Source: Winogradskyella aurantia
GTDB taxonomy: Bacteria; Bacteroidota; Bacteroidia; Flavobacteriales; Flavobacteriaceae
Direction: 5' to 3'
Length of the DNA stretch: 64,000 bases
Assembly: GCF_002266855.1 (NCBI RefSeq)
Contig: NZ_NGJN01000001.1
Location: 62,001-126,000 of the forward strand
Shown: in pieces, positions 35,180 through 44,545 of the stretch
How positions within the stretch are numbered: position 1 is the first letter of the stretch
How the letters are laid out: every line of letters starts with the position of its first letter
Program-made: the position numbers and the translations under genes
The notes under the pieces: generated by a model
What the model was told of the DNA's origin: nothing
What the model saw: only the letters and a program-made list of their open reading frames with translations
Databases searched by the model: none

Positions 35180-36322
35180 ATGGACATAATCTCAAAACTC
35201 CCTAAGGTTGATACCACAATATTCACGGTAATGAGTGCCTTAGCCACCAAACACAATGCCCTGAATTTATCGCAGGGATTTCCAAATTATAGCAGTGATA
35301 AAGGGCTTATTGATTTGGTGAGTAAAGCCATGAATAACGGGTATAACCAATACGCCCCAATGGCTGGTAATTTGGATCTGCGTCTAGGTATTTGTAACAA
35401 ATATGAATTACTTTACAACAGCACCTATCACCCTGAGACAGAGATAACAGTTACTGCTGGTGCAACCCAAGCTATTTACACCATAGTTTCAGCATTTATC
35501 CATCACGGTGATGAGGTTATTATCTTTAAACCGGCATACGACTGTTACGAACCTGCAGTAGAACTCAATGGAGGTAAAATCGTTCCAATTCAATTATCTG
35601 CACCAGATTATAAAGTCAATTGGGCAGAAGTGGCTTCAAAAATCACCTCAAAGACCAAAATGATTATGGTCAATACACCACACAATCCCAGCGGTACAAT
35701 TTGGTCAAAGGAAGATATGCTTCAGCTACAAAAATTAACCAAGGACACCGATATCATAGTTTTAAGTGACGAGGTTTACGAACATATTGTTTTTGATGGT
35801 GAACAGCACCAAAGTGTTTGTCTGTTCGAGGATTTAAAACAGCGAAGTTTTATAACCGCCTCTTTCGGAAAAACATTCCATGTTACTGGATGGAAAATTG
35901 GCTACTGTTGTGCGCCCGAGGTCCTAATGTCAGAATTTCGAAAAGTGCATCAGTTCAATGTGTTTTCCGTAAATCATCCTGCGCAAAAGGGTATCGCAGA
36001 CTATATGCAAGATGCGGAAACCTATCTCGGTTTAAATTCTTTCTTCCAGCAAAAGCGCGACTTGTTTCTCAATTTAATTTCAGAGTCCAGATTTAAATTT
36101 AAGCCTTCAAAAGGAACCTATTTTCAGGTGTTAGAGTATTCTGAAATCACAGATGAACATGATGTGGATTTTGCAAAGCGATTAACCAAAGATTTTAAGC
36201 TGGCTACAATTCCTCTTTCGGTTTTTAATGAAAATAAGCAAGATAATCACGTTGTTAGAGTGTGTTTCGCCAAAACTAATGATACCTTGATTAAAGCTGC
36301 GGAGATACTAAATGGTATTTAA
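35180..36322 (+). CDS. Methionine/glutamine-type aminotransferase (YbdL/KAT-like)
   Basis: 380 residues, PLP-dependent fold type I. The start LPKVDTTIFTVMSALATKHNALNLSQGFPNY and YAPMAGNLDLR are typical of the YbdL subfamily. The PLP lysine lies in SFGKTFHVTGWKIGY near residue 235. These enzymes transaminate methionine or glutamine with keto acids such as ketomethiobutyrate. An omega-amidase is encoded one gene downstream, which supports a glutamine transaminase / omega-amidase pathway. Confidence 0.9.
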   Translation: MDIISKLPKVDTTIFTVMSALATKHNALNLSQGFPNYSSDKGLIDLVSKAMNNGYNQYAPMAGNLDLRLGICNKYELLYNSTYHPETEITVTAGATQAIYTIVSAFIHHGDEVIIFKPAYDCYEPAVELNGGKIVPIQLSAPDYKVNWAEVASKITSKTKMIMVNTPHNPSGTIWSKEDMLQLQKLTKDTDIIVLSDEVYEHIVFDGEQHQSVCLFEDLKQRSFITASFGKTFHVTGWKIGYCCAPEVLMSEFRKVHQFNVFSVNHPAQKGIADYMQDAETYLGLNSFFQQKRDLFLNLISESRFKFKPSKGTYFQVLEYSEITDEHDVDFAKRLTKDFKLATIPLSVFNENKQDNHVVRVCFAKTNDTLIKAAEILNGI

Positions 36323-36383
36323 AAAAGTCTTAACAAATTTCGTAGCATAATCAAAAGTGTTTTTTATATCTTAATAAAAAACA

Positions 36384-36890
36384 ATGATTATGAGACGATT
36401 TGAGATTATAGTAATAGTAATATGTTTACTTGTTTCTTGCGGTAGCAGTGAAAAAGTTATTATGGATTCTGGAAAGGTATATACCGTTAAAGGTAATTCG
36501 TTTTACTACGAAGGCAAAGATGTTACGGAAACCTTGACTAACAAGGAAAAGCGAAATATTACTGCGACCCTAGATGATAAACTTAAGGCTCAGGAGCAGA
36601 CCGAAGAACGTTTAGACGAATTAGACGAGGCGCAAAAAGAACTTGAAAAAGACTTAAAGGAATTAGAAGATAAAAAAGAAGCTGCAGAGGAACGCCGACG
36701 CGCCTTAAAAGAAGCAAGAGAAGATTATATTGAAGCAAAAGCTGATTTAAGGGAAAAGAAGAAGAAATTGAGAGCTTTAAAAAACAAGAAAGATGCGAGC
36801 GAAAAAGACATTGAATCCCTTAAAGAAGATATTGAAGAGTTAAAAAAGGAGGTCAAGGACAAAAAGGCGAAATTAGAGGAGTTGCGTTAA
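36384..36890 (+). CDS. Coiled-coil lipoprotein of unknown function
   Basis: 168 residues. A lipobox (CLLVSCGSS, Cys near residue 19) follows a short hydrophobic signal; ATG 36384 or 36390 may be the start. Residues about 50-168 are almost wholly charged (Lys/Glu/Asp) with heptad-like spacing, a long coiled coil. There is no other domain. It lies between the aminotransferase and omega-amidase genes but is unlikely to be metabolic. An envelope-spanning or structural role is possible. Confidence 0.72.
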   Translation: MIMRRFEIIVIVICLLVSCGSSEKVIMDSGKVYTVKGNSFYYEGKDVTETLTNKEKRNITATLDDKLKAQEQTEERLDELDEAQKELEKDLKELEDKKEAAEERRRALKEAREDYIEAKADLREKKKKLRALKNKKDASEKDIESLKEDIEELKKEVKDKKAKLEELR

Positions 36891-36946
36891 TCTAATTCCA
36901 TTTTGCAAAGTATTACAAAAGGTAAATATTTTTCTATTTTTAGCTT

Positions 36947-37729
36947 ATGAAAACAGCGTTGAATATTGCATTAGGCCAATTTGATTTAGTTTGGGAAAAC
37001 CCAGAGCGAAACAGGAAGCAAATTGGTGATAAAATTTCTCAAATAAACGAGCCTGTAGACTTAATTATCTTACCGGAAATGTTTACGTCTGGCTTTACTA
37101 TGAATCCCAAAAATGTGGCTGAAACCATGAATGGAACAACCGTCTCGTGGATGCATCAGCTCTCAAAGAAAAAAAATGCGGCAATAACAGGTAGCCTCGT
37201 AATTAAAGAAAATGGTGTTTATTATAATAGACTGATTTTTGTGACGCCAGACGGTGATATCCATACCTATAATAAGCGCCACACCTTTACATTAGCTGGA
37301 GAGGATAAAGTTTTTGAAGCAGGACAGGAAAAAGTCGTATTTAATTTTGAAGGTTGGAAAATATGCCCCATGATCTGTTATGACTTACGATTCCCTGTTT
37401 GGTCCAGAAATTCTGAAGATTACGATGTATTAATCTATGTTGCTAATTGGCCTAGTCCTAGAATTAATGCTTGGGATGCGTTGTTAAAAGCTCGTGCCAT
37501 AGAAAATATGAGTTACTGTATTGGTGTAAATAGAGTTGGTCGTGATGGAAGCAACCATGACTATCCAGGACATTCTGCAGCTTATGGTGTTCTTGGAAAC
37601 ACAATAGGTGGCACCTCACCAAATATGGAACAAATGACCATAGTCTCATTAGATAAAAATGACATAAAAAAATACAGGGAAAAGCTAGGGTTCCTTAACG
37701 ATAGAGACCATTTTACTCTAAAAGAATAA
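36947..37729 (+). CDS. Omega-amidase / nitrilase-family amidohydrolase (YafV-like)
   Basis: 260 residues. The catalytic Glu-Lys-Cys triad is seen in LILPEMFTSGF, NKRHTFTLAGE and MICYDLRFPVW. This subfamily deamidates alpha-ketoglutaramate or ketosuccinamate, which form when glutamine or asparagine donates its amino group. Pairing with the YbdL-like aminotransferase 625 bp upstream fits removal of ketoglutaramate so that methionine salvage runs forward. Its 3' end overlaps the convergent lipoprotein gene by 17 bp. Confidence 0.9.
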   Translation: MKTALNIALGQFDLVWENPERNRKQIGDKISQINEPVDLIILPEMFTSGFTMNPKNVAETMNGTTVSWMHQLSKKKNAAITGSLVIKENGVYYNRLIFVTPDGDIHTYNKRHTFTLAGEDKVFEAGQEKVVFNFEGWKICPMICYDLRFPVWSRNSEDYDVLIYVANWPSPRINAWDALLKARAIENMSYCIGVNRVGRDGSNHDYPGHSAAYGVLGNTIGGTSPNMEQMTIVSLDKNDIKKYREKLGFLNDRDHFTLKE

Positions 37730-39326
37730 ACTCAATAATCTGATCAAAATTTGCTCTAACTTCAGGTATAGGTGGGGCGTAACTTACGCGTTCGGGCTGT
37801 AGTCCCAATAAATAATTTCCGGAATCATATTTTTTATTCGCGTTGCTGTCAAAAATGGCCCGTAGGCCATATTGTTTTGGCAAAATATCTCTAAAGTCCA
37901 CTACTGGCACATCGGTTGTGTAGCGCTCATATTCTACTTTGCCCTGACTATCAACTAACTGGACAATCAATGGAAATTTAGCATTTTTTAAATTCACCCT
38001 GATATTGCCATATTCAGATTTCATCTTGGTCCTAACCGTATAGCTCAGTGTGTCCTTATTGGTACTTTCAAAAAAGTCTGTGAAAGTCTCGGGCAACATT
38101 TTAAAGTAATACTTTTGGCCTTCCTCCTTTTCAACCTTGAATGCCACTCTATTGAGAATGGAGTCGTATTCAACCTTAAAAGGAACATCTAAAGAGTCCT
38201 TTTCTATCAATGAAATCTTAGACTCATCAATTTTAGAAAGTGGTGTACTGGCCTCAAGAGTAAAATCCTGATTAAAATTTAGAGTACTTGAATATACTAT
38301 ATTAAGCGCCAATGAGTCCTTTTCCAATTTTCTAAAACGATGTTTAAATGTATCTATCTCCTTTTTATTAGTCACGATAAAAAAAGTTGTATCAACTTCA
38401 AAATCTGGTTTATACCAGTAATTTAAAGTGTCTGTTTTAGGCTCTTTAGTAATTCTATACACATAACCTTCTGGCTTTTCTCCCATAACCGTTATTTGCA
38501 TGGACTCAAACTCACCTTCATAAGGGAAAATTATTTTTGAACCTGCTTCCTGTTTTGGCTTTACCGCTCTGTAATTTGCCTTCTCCTTAAATAATTTAAG
38601 CTCATATAATGAAGAGTCTCCTGGAACCTTAATAACATTCTTTTCAAATGCTATTTTGTCTTCCTTTTGGTCAAATTTGTAGTTATTGTTTTTGTCTTTC
38701 AGGGCAATTAGTTTATAGGTGCCTTCCTTTACATTATCAACACTGAAAGAGGTAAGGCTATCTAAGGTATTGGTGATATACCTCGGCTTCTCTTTATAAA
38801 CAATAGAGTCTGTAAAGGTAGAGTCAACTTCGTAGAGCATAACCGAAATAAAATCGTCAGGTTCCCTAAGTAAGGCGTCAACGACAAAACCTTTTACCGA
38901 AAGAGAATCAATCGCATCTCCTGTGGAAAAGACATATCGATAATATGGATAAGGATTTTCCTCATTGTTGTCTACAATACTCTCTCCAAAATTAAAGGCA
39001 TAGGTTGTATTCTCTTTTAGTGTATCCTTAATTTTTATACTGATGTATTTACTTGCACCACCCAAAGGTAAAATAACAGGTTGATTATCCATCGGAGGCG
39101 AGATAATCAGCTGCTTTTGTAAATCTTTTATTTTGACATATTCATCGAAATAAATCCTAATTTCATCACCCTTAAAATTGGTTGAAAAATTCTCTGGCAC
39201 CACTTTTTCTATAATGGGTGGGTCCATGTCCTTCTCACCTCCTGCAGGGGTACCTCTGTTGGCACAAGCAAAGGTTGCGCAGATAAAAAAAACAATGACC
39301 GTTAACCGTATAAAGGTTTTAACCAT
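37713..39326 (-). CDS. Ig-like (Big_5) domain lipoprotein
   Basis: 537 residues. The lipobox is FACANRG with Cys near residue 21. An N-terminal Big_5-type domain (about 35-130; PPIIEKVVPENFSTNFKGDEIRIYFDEYVKIKDL) is followed by long beta-rich sequence ending in IIEFILLE. Such proteins are common in flavobacteria and are placed in the periplasm or outer membrane. Function is unknown. Confidence 0.82.
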   Translation of the reverse strand: MVKTFIRLTVIVFFICATFACANRGTPAGGEKDMDPPIIEKVVPENFSTNFKGDEIRIYFDEYVKIKDLQKQLIISPPMDNQPVILPLGGASKYISIKIKDTLKENTTYAFNFGESIVDNNEENPYPYYRYVFSTGDAIDSLSVKGFVVDALLREPDDFISVMLYEVDSTFTDSIVYKEKPRYITNTLDSLTSFSVDNVKEGTYKLIALKDKNNNYKFDQKEDKIAFEKNVIKVPGDSSLYELKLFKEKANYRAVKPKQEAGSKIIFPYEGEFESMQITVMGEKPEGYVYRITKEPKTDTLNYWYKPDFEVDTTFFIVTNKKEIDTFKHRFRKLEKDSLALNIVYSSTLNFNQDFTLEASTPLSKIDESKISLIEKDSLDVPFKVEYDSILNRVAFKVEKEEGQKYYFKMLPETFTDFFESTNKDTLSYTVRTKMKSEYGNIRVNLKNAKFPLIVQLVDSQGKVEYERYTTDVPVVDFRDILPKQYGLRAIFDSNANKKYDSGNYLLGLQPERVSYAPPIPEVRANFDQIIEFILLE

Positions 39327-39380
39327 GAACTAAAAACTATTTGCACAAAGAAACAATATTAATAGAAAGAAACGAAAAAA

Positions 39381-40061
39381 TCAATCGGCTATTGCCATAG
39401 TAGCAAGGCTTAACTTTATTTTTTCAATCTTTAGTAGAACCGCTGCACAGGCTTCTACCGTGGCACCAGTAGTAATAATATCGTCAACAAGCAGAATATG
39501 CTTACCTTTTAGGGACTGGTCTTCCGTTATTCTAAAAAGACCTCTATCGTCTGTCCAACGTTTAAGTCTATTTTTAAACACCTGTGTTTTTGTATTTCTT
39601 GTCTTTACAAGAACCTTGTCATTATAACTAATATCCAACTCCTTTGCCATAGACCTTGCAAATTTTGTGACTTGATTATACCCTCGTTTTCTCATTTTTG
39701 ATGGATGCAATGGCACGGGTATTACCACGTCTATCGATTTATAATCATCAATGGTCTTCAATTCTGCCCCTAACCAATTACCAAAGAACTCACTTATATT
39801 TTCGTGACCTTTATACTTTAAATTGTGTAATAATTGTTGTACTAGGCCTTTTTTAGAAAAATGTAAAAGCGCCGTGGCGTTTACGAGCTTTACACGACCA
39901 TATAATACTTTTTTAACCGCCTCAGGATTATCAAAATGAAAATTGGTAATGGGCAGCTCGTGCCTGCATTTTAAACAAATCACCAGCTCATTATCTTTCA
40001 AAACATTATCACATGCTTCGCAGATTTTTGGAAAGAACAGGTTTAACAAATTTTTTACCAC
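39381..40061 (-). CDS. ComF-family phosphoribosyltransferase-like protein
   Basis: 226 residues. A likely zinc site in the N-terminus (CEACDNVLKDNELVICLKCRHELP) precedes a PRTase domain with the PRPP-binding loop ILLVDDIITTGATVEAC near residue 195. KRGYNQVTKFARSMAKEL is also typical. ComF proteins act in DNA uptake in naturally competent bacteria; in Bacteroidota the role is unproven. It is 55 bp upstream of the Big_5 gene on the same strand. Confidence 0.93.
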   Translation of the reverse strand: MVKNLLNLFFPKICEACDNVLKDNELVICLKCRHELPITNFHFDNPEAVKKVLYGRVKLVNATALLHFSKKGLVQQLLHNLKYKGHENISEFFGNWLGAELKTIDDYKSIDVVIPVPLHPSKMRKRGYNQVTKFARSMAKELDISYNDKVLVKTRNTKTQVFKNRLKRWTDDRGLFRITEDQSLKGKHILLVDDIITTGATVEACAAVLLKIEKIKLSLATMAIAD

Positions 40062-40127
40062 TTAATCGATTAAAATAAATTGAGAATTTAATTAGCTCTA
40101 ATTTCGCTTCAAATTAAGAAATTAATT

Positions 40128-41012
40128 ATGATAGTTAACCCTCAATTTTTTAACTACAGATTAATTATAGGTTCTTTACTGGTCGTTTTAACTGTTTTAG
40201 GAATTTTTAGTTTTACTAATTATAAATCCATCAAATCCTACGAAGAATTCTTAAGACAAGAGAAGTTTTTGATAGAAAAGGAACTATCGGAAATGCTTGA
40301 AAGTTATGACGAACTTAGCGAAGATTACGATCTTATGGCTACTCAGCTCCAAGAGGCCAAACTAGAAACTAAACAAGCTTTAGATTCTTTAAGATTGTTA
40401 AAAAGTGACTTATCAATAATCACTAAGTTTAAAGATCAGCTTATACTCTTAAAATCAAAGAGCAAGCTGCTTGTGAGCACAATTGACTCTCTTAATTCTG
40501 CCAATAAACTTTTAGAAAAAGAAAAGCGTTACGCTCTAACGGCCGTCGAAAAAAAATCCATGGCTATAAATCAGCTCGAAGAAGTCAATGATTCCTTAAA
40601 TAGAACTATTGACAACGCCGCTATATTAAAAGCGGGTAAAATTGAAGCCAAATCGTATAAACTAAAGGGAGGCAAGAAACGCTACACATCTCGTGCGAGG
40701 CGCTCTAATGCAATTGATGTATGCTTCGCGCTCAATGAAAACCCGCTCACGGTGAAAGGCCCTAAAGATATTTATATTCAAATTGTAAGCCCGCAAGGCA
40801 ATATAGTCTCGGATAAAGGGGAAATTAAGTTTGGAGATACGTCTCTTATTTACAGTAAAATGGAGGTTGTAGACTACAATAATTCAAATCTGGATATATG
40901 CACGGCCATTATTGCCAGTGAGGATGATAAACCGTTGTCCAAGGGCTATTATTTTGTCAATGTTTTTCATAATAATGTAAAACTAGGCAGCACAAGTATA
41001 AAGCTCAACTAA
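40128..41012 (+). CDS. Membrane-anchored coiled-coil protein of unknown function
   Basis: 294 residues. One membrane segment (LIIGSLLVVLTVLGIFSFTNY) lies near residues 12-32. A long coiled coil follows (about 36-165), then a beta-type domain of 100 residues (SNAIDVCFALNENPLTVKGPKDIYIQI). Homologues are sometimes labelled ParA, but there is no Walker motif, so that name is unsuitable. Topology suggests a periplasmic coil and domain. It ends at a strong terminator. Confidence 0.72.
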   Translation: MIVNPQFFNYRLIIGSLLVVLTVLGIFSFTNYKSIKSYEEFLRQEKFLIEKELSEMLESYDELSEDYDLMATQLQEAKLETKQALDSLRLLKSDLSIITKFKDQLILLKSKSKLLVSTIDSLNSANKLLEKEKRYALTAVEKKSMAINQLEEVNDSLNRTIDNAAILKAGKIEAKSYKLKGGKKRYTSRARRSNAIDVCFALNENPLTVKGPKDIYIQIVSPQGNIVSDKGEIKFGDTSLIYSKMEVVDYNNSNLDICTAIIASEDDKPLSKGYYFVNVFHNNVKLGSTSIKLN

Positions 41013-41030
41013 ACAAAAGATATTATTTTT

Positions 41031-41067
41031 AAAAACCGCACTTTAATTAGGGCGGTTTTTTATTTTT
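41031..41067 (+). terminator. Terminator after the coiled-coil gene
   Basis: Arms AAAAACCGC and GCGGTTTTT pair perfectly over 9 bp (12-nt loop), followed by TATTTTT. The T tail overlaps the glyQS promoter motif. Confidence 0.85.
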
Positions 41068-41068
41068 G
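41061..41068 (+). promoter_or_regulatory. Putative -7 box of glyQS
   Basis: TATTTTTG matches TAnnTTTG only 4 bp before the glyQS ATG. The usual spacing would put the start of transcription on the ATG itself. It is also part of a terminator tail, so chance AT-richness is possible. Confidence 0.35.
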
Positions 41069-41072
41069 TACC

Positions 41073-42614
41073 ATGGCAAATGACGACAATTTCAAAAAGG
41101 TAATCTCACATGCAAAGGAGTATGGTTACGTATTTCAGAGCAGTGAAATCTATGATGGCTTAAGTGCCGTTTATGACTATGCTCAAAATGGCGTGGAGCT
41201 TAAGAACAATATTCGTGAGTATTGGTGGAAGGCCATGGTTCAGATGCATGATAATATCGTAGGTATTGATGCTGCTATATTTATGCACCCAACCACATGG
41301 AAGGCTTCTGGGCATGTTGACGCCTTTAACGACCCTCTAATTGACAATAAAGATTCCAAGAAACGCTATAGAGCAGATGTCCTAGTTGAAGACTATTGTT
41401 TAAAAATCGAAGTAAAGATAAATAAGGAGGTTGCCAAAGCCGCCAAACGCTTCGGCGATGCTTTTAATAAGGACGAATTCCTTTCTACAAATGGAAGAGT
41501 CCTAGGATACCAAGAAAAAATAGATAGTGTTCTTAAACGTTTAGGCCAGTCTTTAGAGAAAGAAGATCTGGCCGATGTAAAAGCCCTAATTGAAGAGCTG
41601 GAAATTGCCGATCCTTTAACAGGAAGTAAAAACTGGACAGATGTAAAGCAGTTCAATCTTATGTTTGGCACCAAGCTTGGCGCCTCGGCTGAGCATGCAA
41701 CAGATTTGTACTTACGTCCTGAAACAGCTCAAGGTATCTTTGTTAATTTCCTAAATGTACAAAAAACGGGACGCATGAAAATACCTTTTGGTATTGCACA
41801 AACCGGAAAGGCCTTCAGAAATGAAATCGTTGCACGACAGTTCATTTTTAGAATGCGCGAATTTGAACAAATGGAAATGCAGTTCTTTATTAAACCAGGT
41901 ACGCAAAAAGAATGGTTTGAGTATTGGAAAGATGCACGTTTAAAATGGCATGAAAGTCTTGGGTTAGGTTCTGAAAATTATCGCTTCCACGACCACGAAA
42001 AACTAGCACATTACGCAGATGCTGCCACTGATATTGAATTTAATTTCCCCTTTGGTTTTAAAGAATTAGAAGGTATTCATTCGCGTACCGATTTCGATTT
42101 AAAACAACACGAAGAATACTCTGGCAAAAAACTTCAGTATTTTGATCCCGAAGAAAACGAAAGCTATACACCATATGTGCTTGAAACATCTATCGGTCTC
42201 GACCGAATGTTTTTAGCCGTGTTCTCCAATGCCCTTCAGGAAGAAGACTTGGAGAACGGCACTACAAGAACCGTTTTAAAATTACCTGCTGTATTAGCAC
42301 CAACTAAAGCAGCCATATTTCCATTGGTTAAAAAAGATGGTTTACCAGAAATTGCCAAGCAAATCGTTGAGGATTTAAAATGGGACTTCAACATCACCTA
42401 CGACGAAAAAGATGCAGTCGGCAGACGCTACAGACGGCAAGATGCAGTTGGAACTCCTTTTTGTATTACAGTAGATCACGACACTTTAGACGACAATTCT
42501 GTAACCATACGTCATAGAGATACAATGGAGCAGAAGCGTGTAAAAATTGAGGATCTTAAAGCTTTAATTAAGGCAGAAGTGGAGATGAAATATTGGTTGC
42601 AGCGGATGTTTTAG
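41073..42614 (+). CDS. glyQS: Glycyl-tRNA synthetase (alpha2 type)
   Basis: 513 residues, single-chain class II enzyme. Motif-type blocks are RPETAQGIFVNFLNVQKTGRMKIPFGIAQ, IGKAFRNEI-like AFRNEIVARQFIFRMREFEQMEMQFF and ETSIGLDRMFLAVF. The anticodon-binding C-terminus follows (APTKAAIFPLVKKDGLPEIA). This is the homodimeric form, as usual in Bacteroidota. Confidence 0.97.
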   Translation: MANDDNFKKVISHAKEYGYVFQSSEIYDGLSAVYDYAQNGVELKNNIREYWWKAMVQMHDNIVGIDAAIFMHPTTWKASGHVDAFNDPLIDNKDSKKRYRADVLVEDYCLKIEVKINKEVAKAAKRFGDAFNKDEFLSTNGRVLGYQEKIDSVLKRLGQSLEKEDLADVKALIEELEIADPLTGSKNWTDVKQFNLMFGTKLGASAEHATDLYLRPETAQGIFVNFLNVQKTGRMKIPFGIAQTGKAFRNEIVARQFIFRMREFEQMEMQFFIKPGTQKEWFEYWKDARLKWHESLGLGSENYRFHDHEKLAHYADAATDIEFNFPFGFKELEGIHSRTDFDLKQHEEYSGKKLQYFDPEENESYTPYVLETSIGLDRMFLAVFSNALQEEDLENGTTRTVLKLPAVLAPTKAAIFPLVKKDGLPEIAKQIVEDLKWDFNITYDEKDAVGRRYRRQDAVGTPFCITVDHDTLDDNSVTIRHRDTMEQKRVKIEDLKALIKAEVEMKYWLQRMF

Positions 42615-42673
42615 GATTTTCTCATGTTCATTCAGCTTTGGTCAAATACTAAGTTATTGTCTCTATTTAGAAT

Positions 42674-43216
42674 TTAGAAACGATAACCAATATAGAAGTC
42701 ACCTTTTATCATCGCATCAAAATCGGCATTACCCAAAAGATTTCTCCCTGCACCTATTTTAATTTCGAAAACAAAACCAGATGTATTTATCCATTTCTTG
42801 CCCAAGGCCAAACCTATGGATATATCAAAAACTTCCTCATTATCACTATTATTAATAGCATCCTCCAAATCAAAATCAGTTAAGAAAAATGAGCCAAAAC
42901 CTTCAATAAAAAAACCCTTTGCCCCATAATCCTCGTTAGTTTGAAAATACATGCGGTAATAAGGCGTTAATGAATAATTTTCAAACCAATCATTACTCTT
43001 ATCTAAATTAATGAGTGCGTAGGCACCTATACCTTGATTGCTATTGATAATATACTCATAAGCCCCTTCAAATATGAAACCAGATAACAGTTTAATACTC
43101 CCAAGACGTACTTCGTGTTTCCGGTCAAAAATAGATATGCTTTCTTCTGCTTGGTCTTGTGCAATGGCAACAATTGAAGAAATAGATAGTAAGAAAGCCA
43201 AAAAGGTGTTTTTCAT
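42674..43216 (-). CDS. Small outer-membrane beta-barrel protein (DUF3575-like)
   Basis: 180 residues. A signal peptide ends in IVAIAQ. Alternating strands (VRLGSIKLLSGFIFEGAYEYII, GFFIEGFGSFFL, DFYIGYRF) with a terminal Phe fit a small OM barrel. DUF3575 is the best guess, with moderate certainty. It stands alone after the efflux operon. Confidence 0.72.
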   Translation of the reverse strand: MKNTFLAFLLSISSIVAIAQDQAEESISIFDRKHEVRLGSIKLLSGFIFEGAYEYIINSNQGIGAYALINLDKSNDWFENYSLTPYYRMYFQTNEDYGAKGFFIEGFGSFFLTDFDLEDAINNSDNEEVFDISIGLALGKKWINTSGFVFEIKIGAGRNLLGNADFDAMIKGDFYIGYRF

Positions 43217-43403
43217 AATGTTTAATATTGTTAATATGATTTCTGTTTATGCTTAGATGCAAAAAAGGGTAAAGGTTGCGTTAGACTCGATCAAACAATA
43301 AAAAATCTTGAGGATCGGTGATTCTGACTTTTTTATTTTTAAGGACTAAGGTTGCCTAGAAAATATGAAGAAGTCATTTTCTTTTCATCTACATGACTTG
43401 ATA

Positions 43404-44543
43404 CTAATTTAAGGTACTATTGGTTTCAACTAATTTATCAGCTCCTTTCAATACTATCATTTTATCTTTTAGCTGATCGACATTAAGGATTTCAACATAA
43501 TTTTCAGCTGTTTTGCCTAAGTCAACACTAAACTTTTCCAAGTCGTAATGCGCCTCTTTTTTGTCTTTAACCGCATAGACATATGATGCTTCACCATCCT
43601 TAATAATTGCAGTCATTGGTAGGCCAAGGGCAGAATCTACATTAACTAATATTTCCGCATTCACATACATACCAACAATAAACTGGTTTTTTTCATTGTC
43701 TACATGACCATGTACTTTTACACGTCTTGTGGTTTGGTCAATTGTCGTACCGACAAGATGAACCTCAGCTTGAAATAAGTCGTCACTCGCTTCGGGAATT
43801 TTGAATTCGATTTTTTGTCCCTTTTTAACTTTCATGATGTCCTTTTCAAATACCGATAGTTCCAAATGTATATGTTCAGTATCCACAATTTCGAGTATGA
43901 CATCATTTGGTGACACATAAGCACCGTTACTGACATTTACCTTAGTAACATAACCCTCAATTGGAGCATATATTTTGATAACTGAAGATATATTACCAGC
44001 TTCAACATTTGTAGGGCTTATATTCATCATCTGCAATTTTTTCTTCAAGCTATTGAAATGCGCCAAATTACTTTTATATAAGCTTTGGGCCTTCAAGTAG
44101 TTTTTCTCTGATGTAATGTTTTCATCAAAAAGTGTTTTTTGTCGCTGATATTCAGATTTTAAATAGACTAATTGCTCCCCAATTTCTATGTAGTTTTGCT
44201 GTATTTCAATGTACTCCGGGTTTTGCAAGGCCACCAATAACTGGCCCTTAGAGACAAAGTCTCCCACCAGCAGTGGTGTGTTATAAATATAACCGGCTAC
44301 AAATGTTGAAATCATGGATTTATTTTGGGGCGGAACATCAATCATCCCAGTGACATTAATAATTTCTCCAAAATTATATTCAAGGAGTTTACCTAATTGA
44401 AAGGTGTCACTATCCAATTGAACCTTTGACAGTACTAGGTTTTTTGGTTGCTCTTGAACCGATTGTTCTTCTGGTTTTGATTCTGTCTTATTGCCACATG
44501 ATATGAGAAATGAGACTAATATGAGGATTCTAATTGATTTCAT
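43404..44543 (-). CDS. RND efflux periplasmic adaptor (CzcB/CusB type), lipoprotein
   Basis: 379 residues. Lipobox LISCGNK (Cys near residue 16). Barrel-sandwich and hairpin blocks are seen: VGDFVSKGQLLVALQNPEYIEIQQ, a helical hairpin (about 110-170) and KIYAPIEGYVTKVNVSNGAYVS. It links the inner-membrane pump to the outer-membrane channel. It begins 2 bp after the stop of the pump gene, so it is in the same operon. Metal binding is not resolved. Confidence 0.93.
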   Translation of the reverse strand: MKSIRILILVSFLISCGNKTESKPEEQSVQEQPKNLVLSKVQLDSDTFQLGKLLEYNFGEIINVTGMIDVPPQNKSMISTFVAGYIYNTPLLVGDFVSKGQLLVALQNPEYIEIQQNYIEIGEQLVYLKSEYQRQKTLFDENITSEKNYLKAQSLYKSNLAHFNSLKKKLQMMNISPTNVEAGNISSVIKIYAPIEGYVTKVNVSNGAYVSPNDVILEIVDTEHIHLELSVFEKDIMKVKKGQKIEFKIPEASDDLFQAEVHLVGTTIDQTTRRVKVHGHVDNEKNQFIVGMYVNAEILVNVDSALGLPMTAIIKDGEASYVYAVKDKKEAHYDLEKFSVDLGKTAENYVEILNVDQLKDKMIVLKGADKLVETNSTLN

Positions 44544-44545
44544 TA

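Noticed and set aside
40128..41012. ParA-like chromosome partition label for the coiled-coil protein
   Set aside because: There is no Walker A or B motif, and the protein has a membrane anchor and a coiled coil.
43217..43403. 187-bp gap after the efflux operon as a possible regulatory or coding region
   Set aside because: It holds only a weak 7-bp hairpin (near 43364-43394) and AT-rich sequence; no frame or promoter is convincing.
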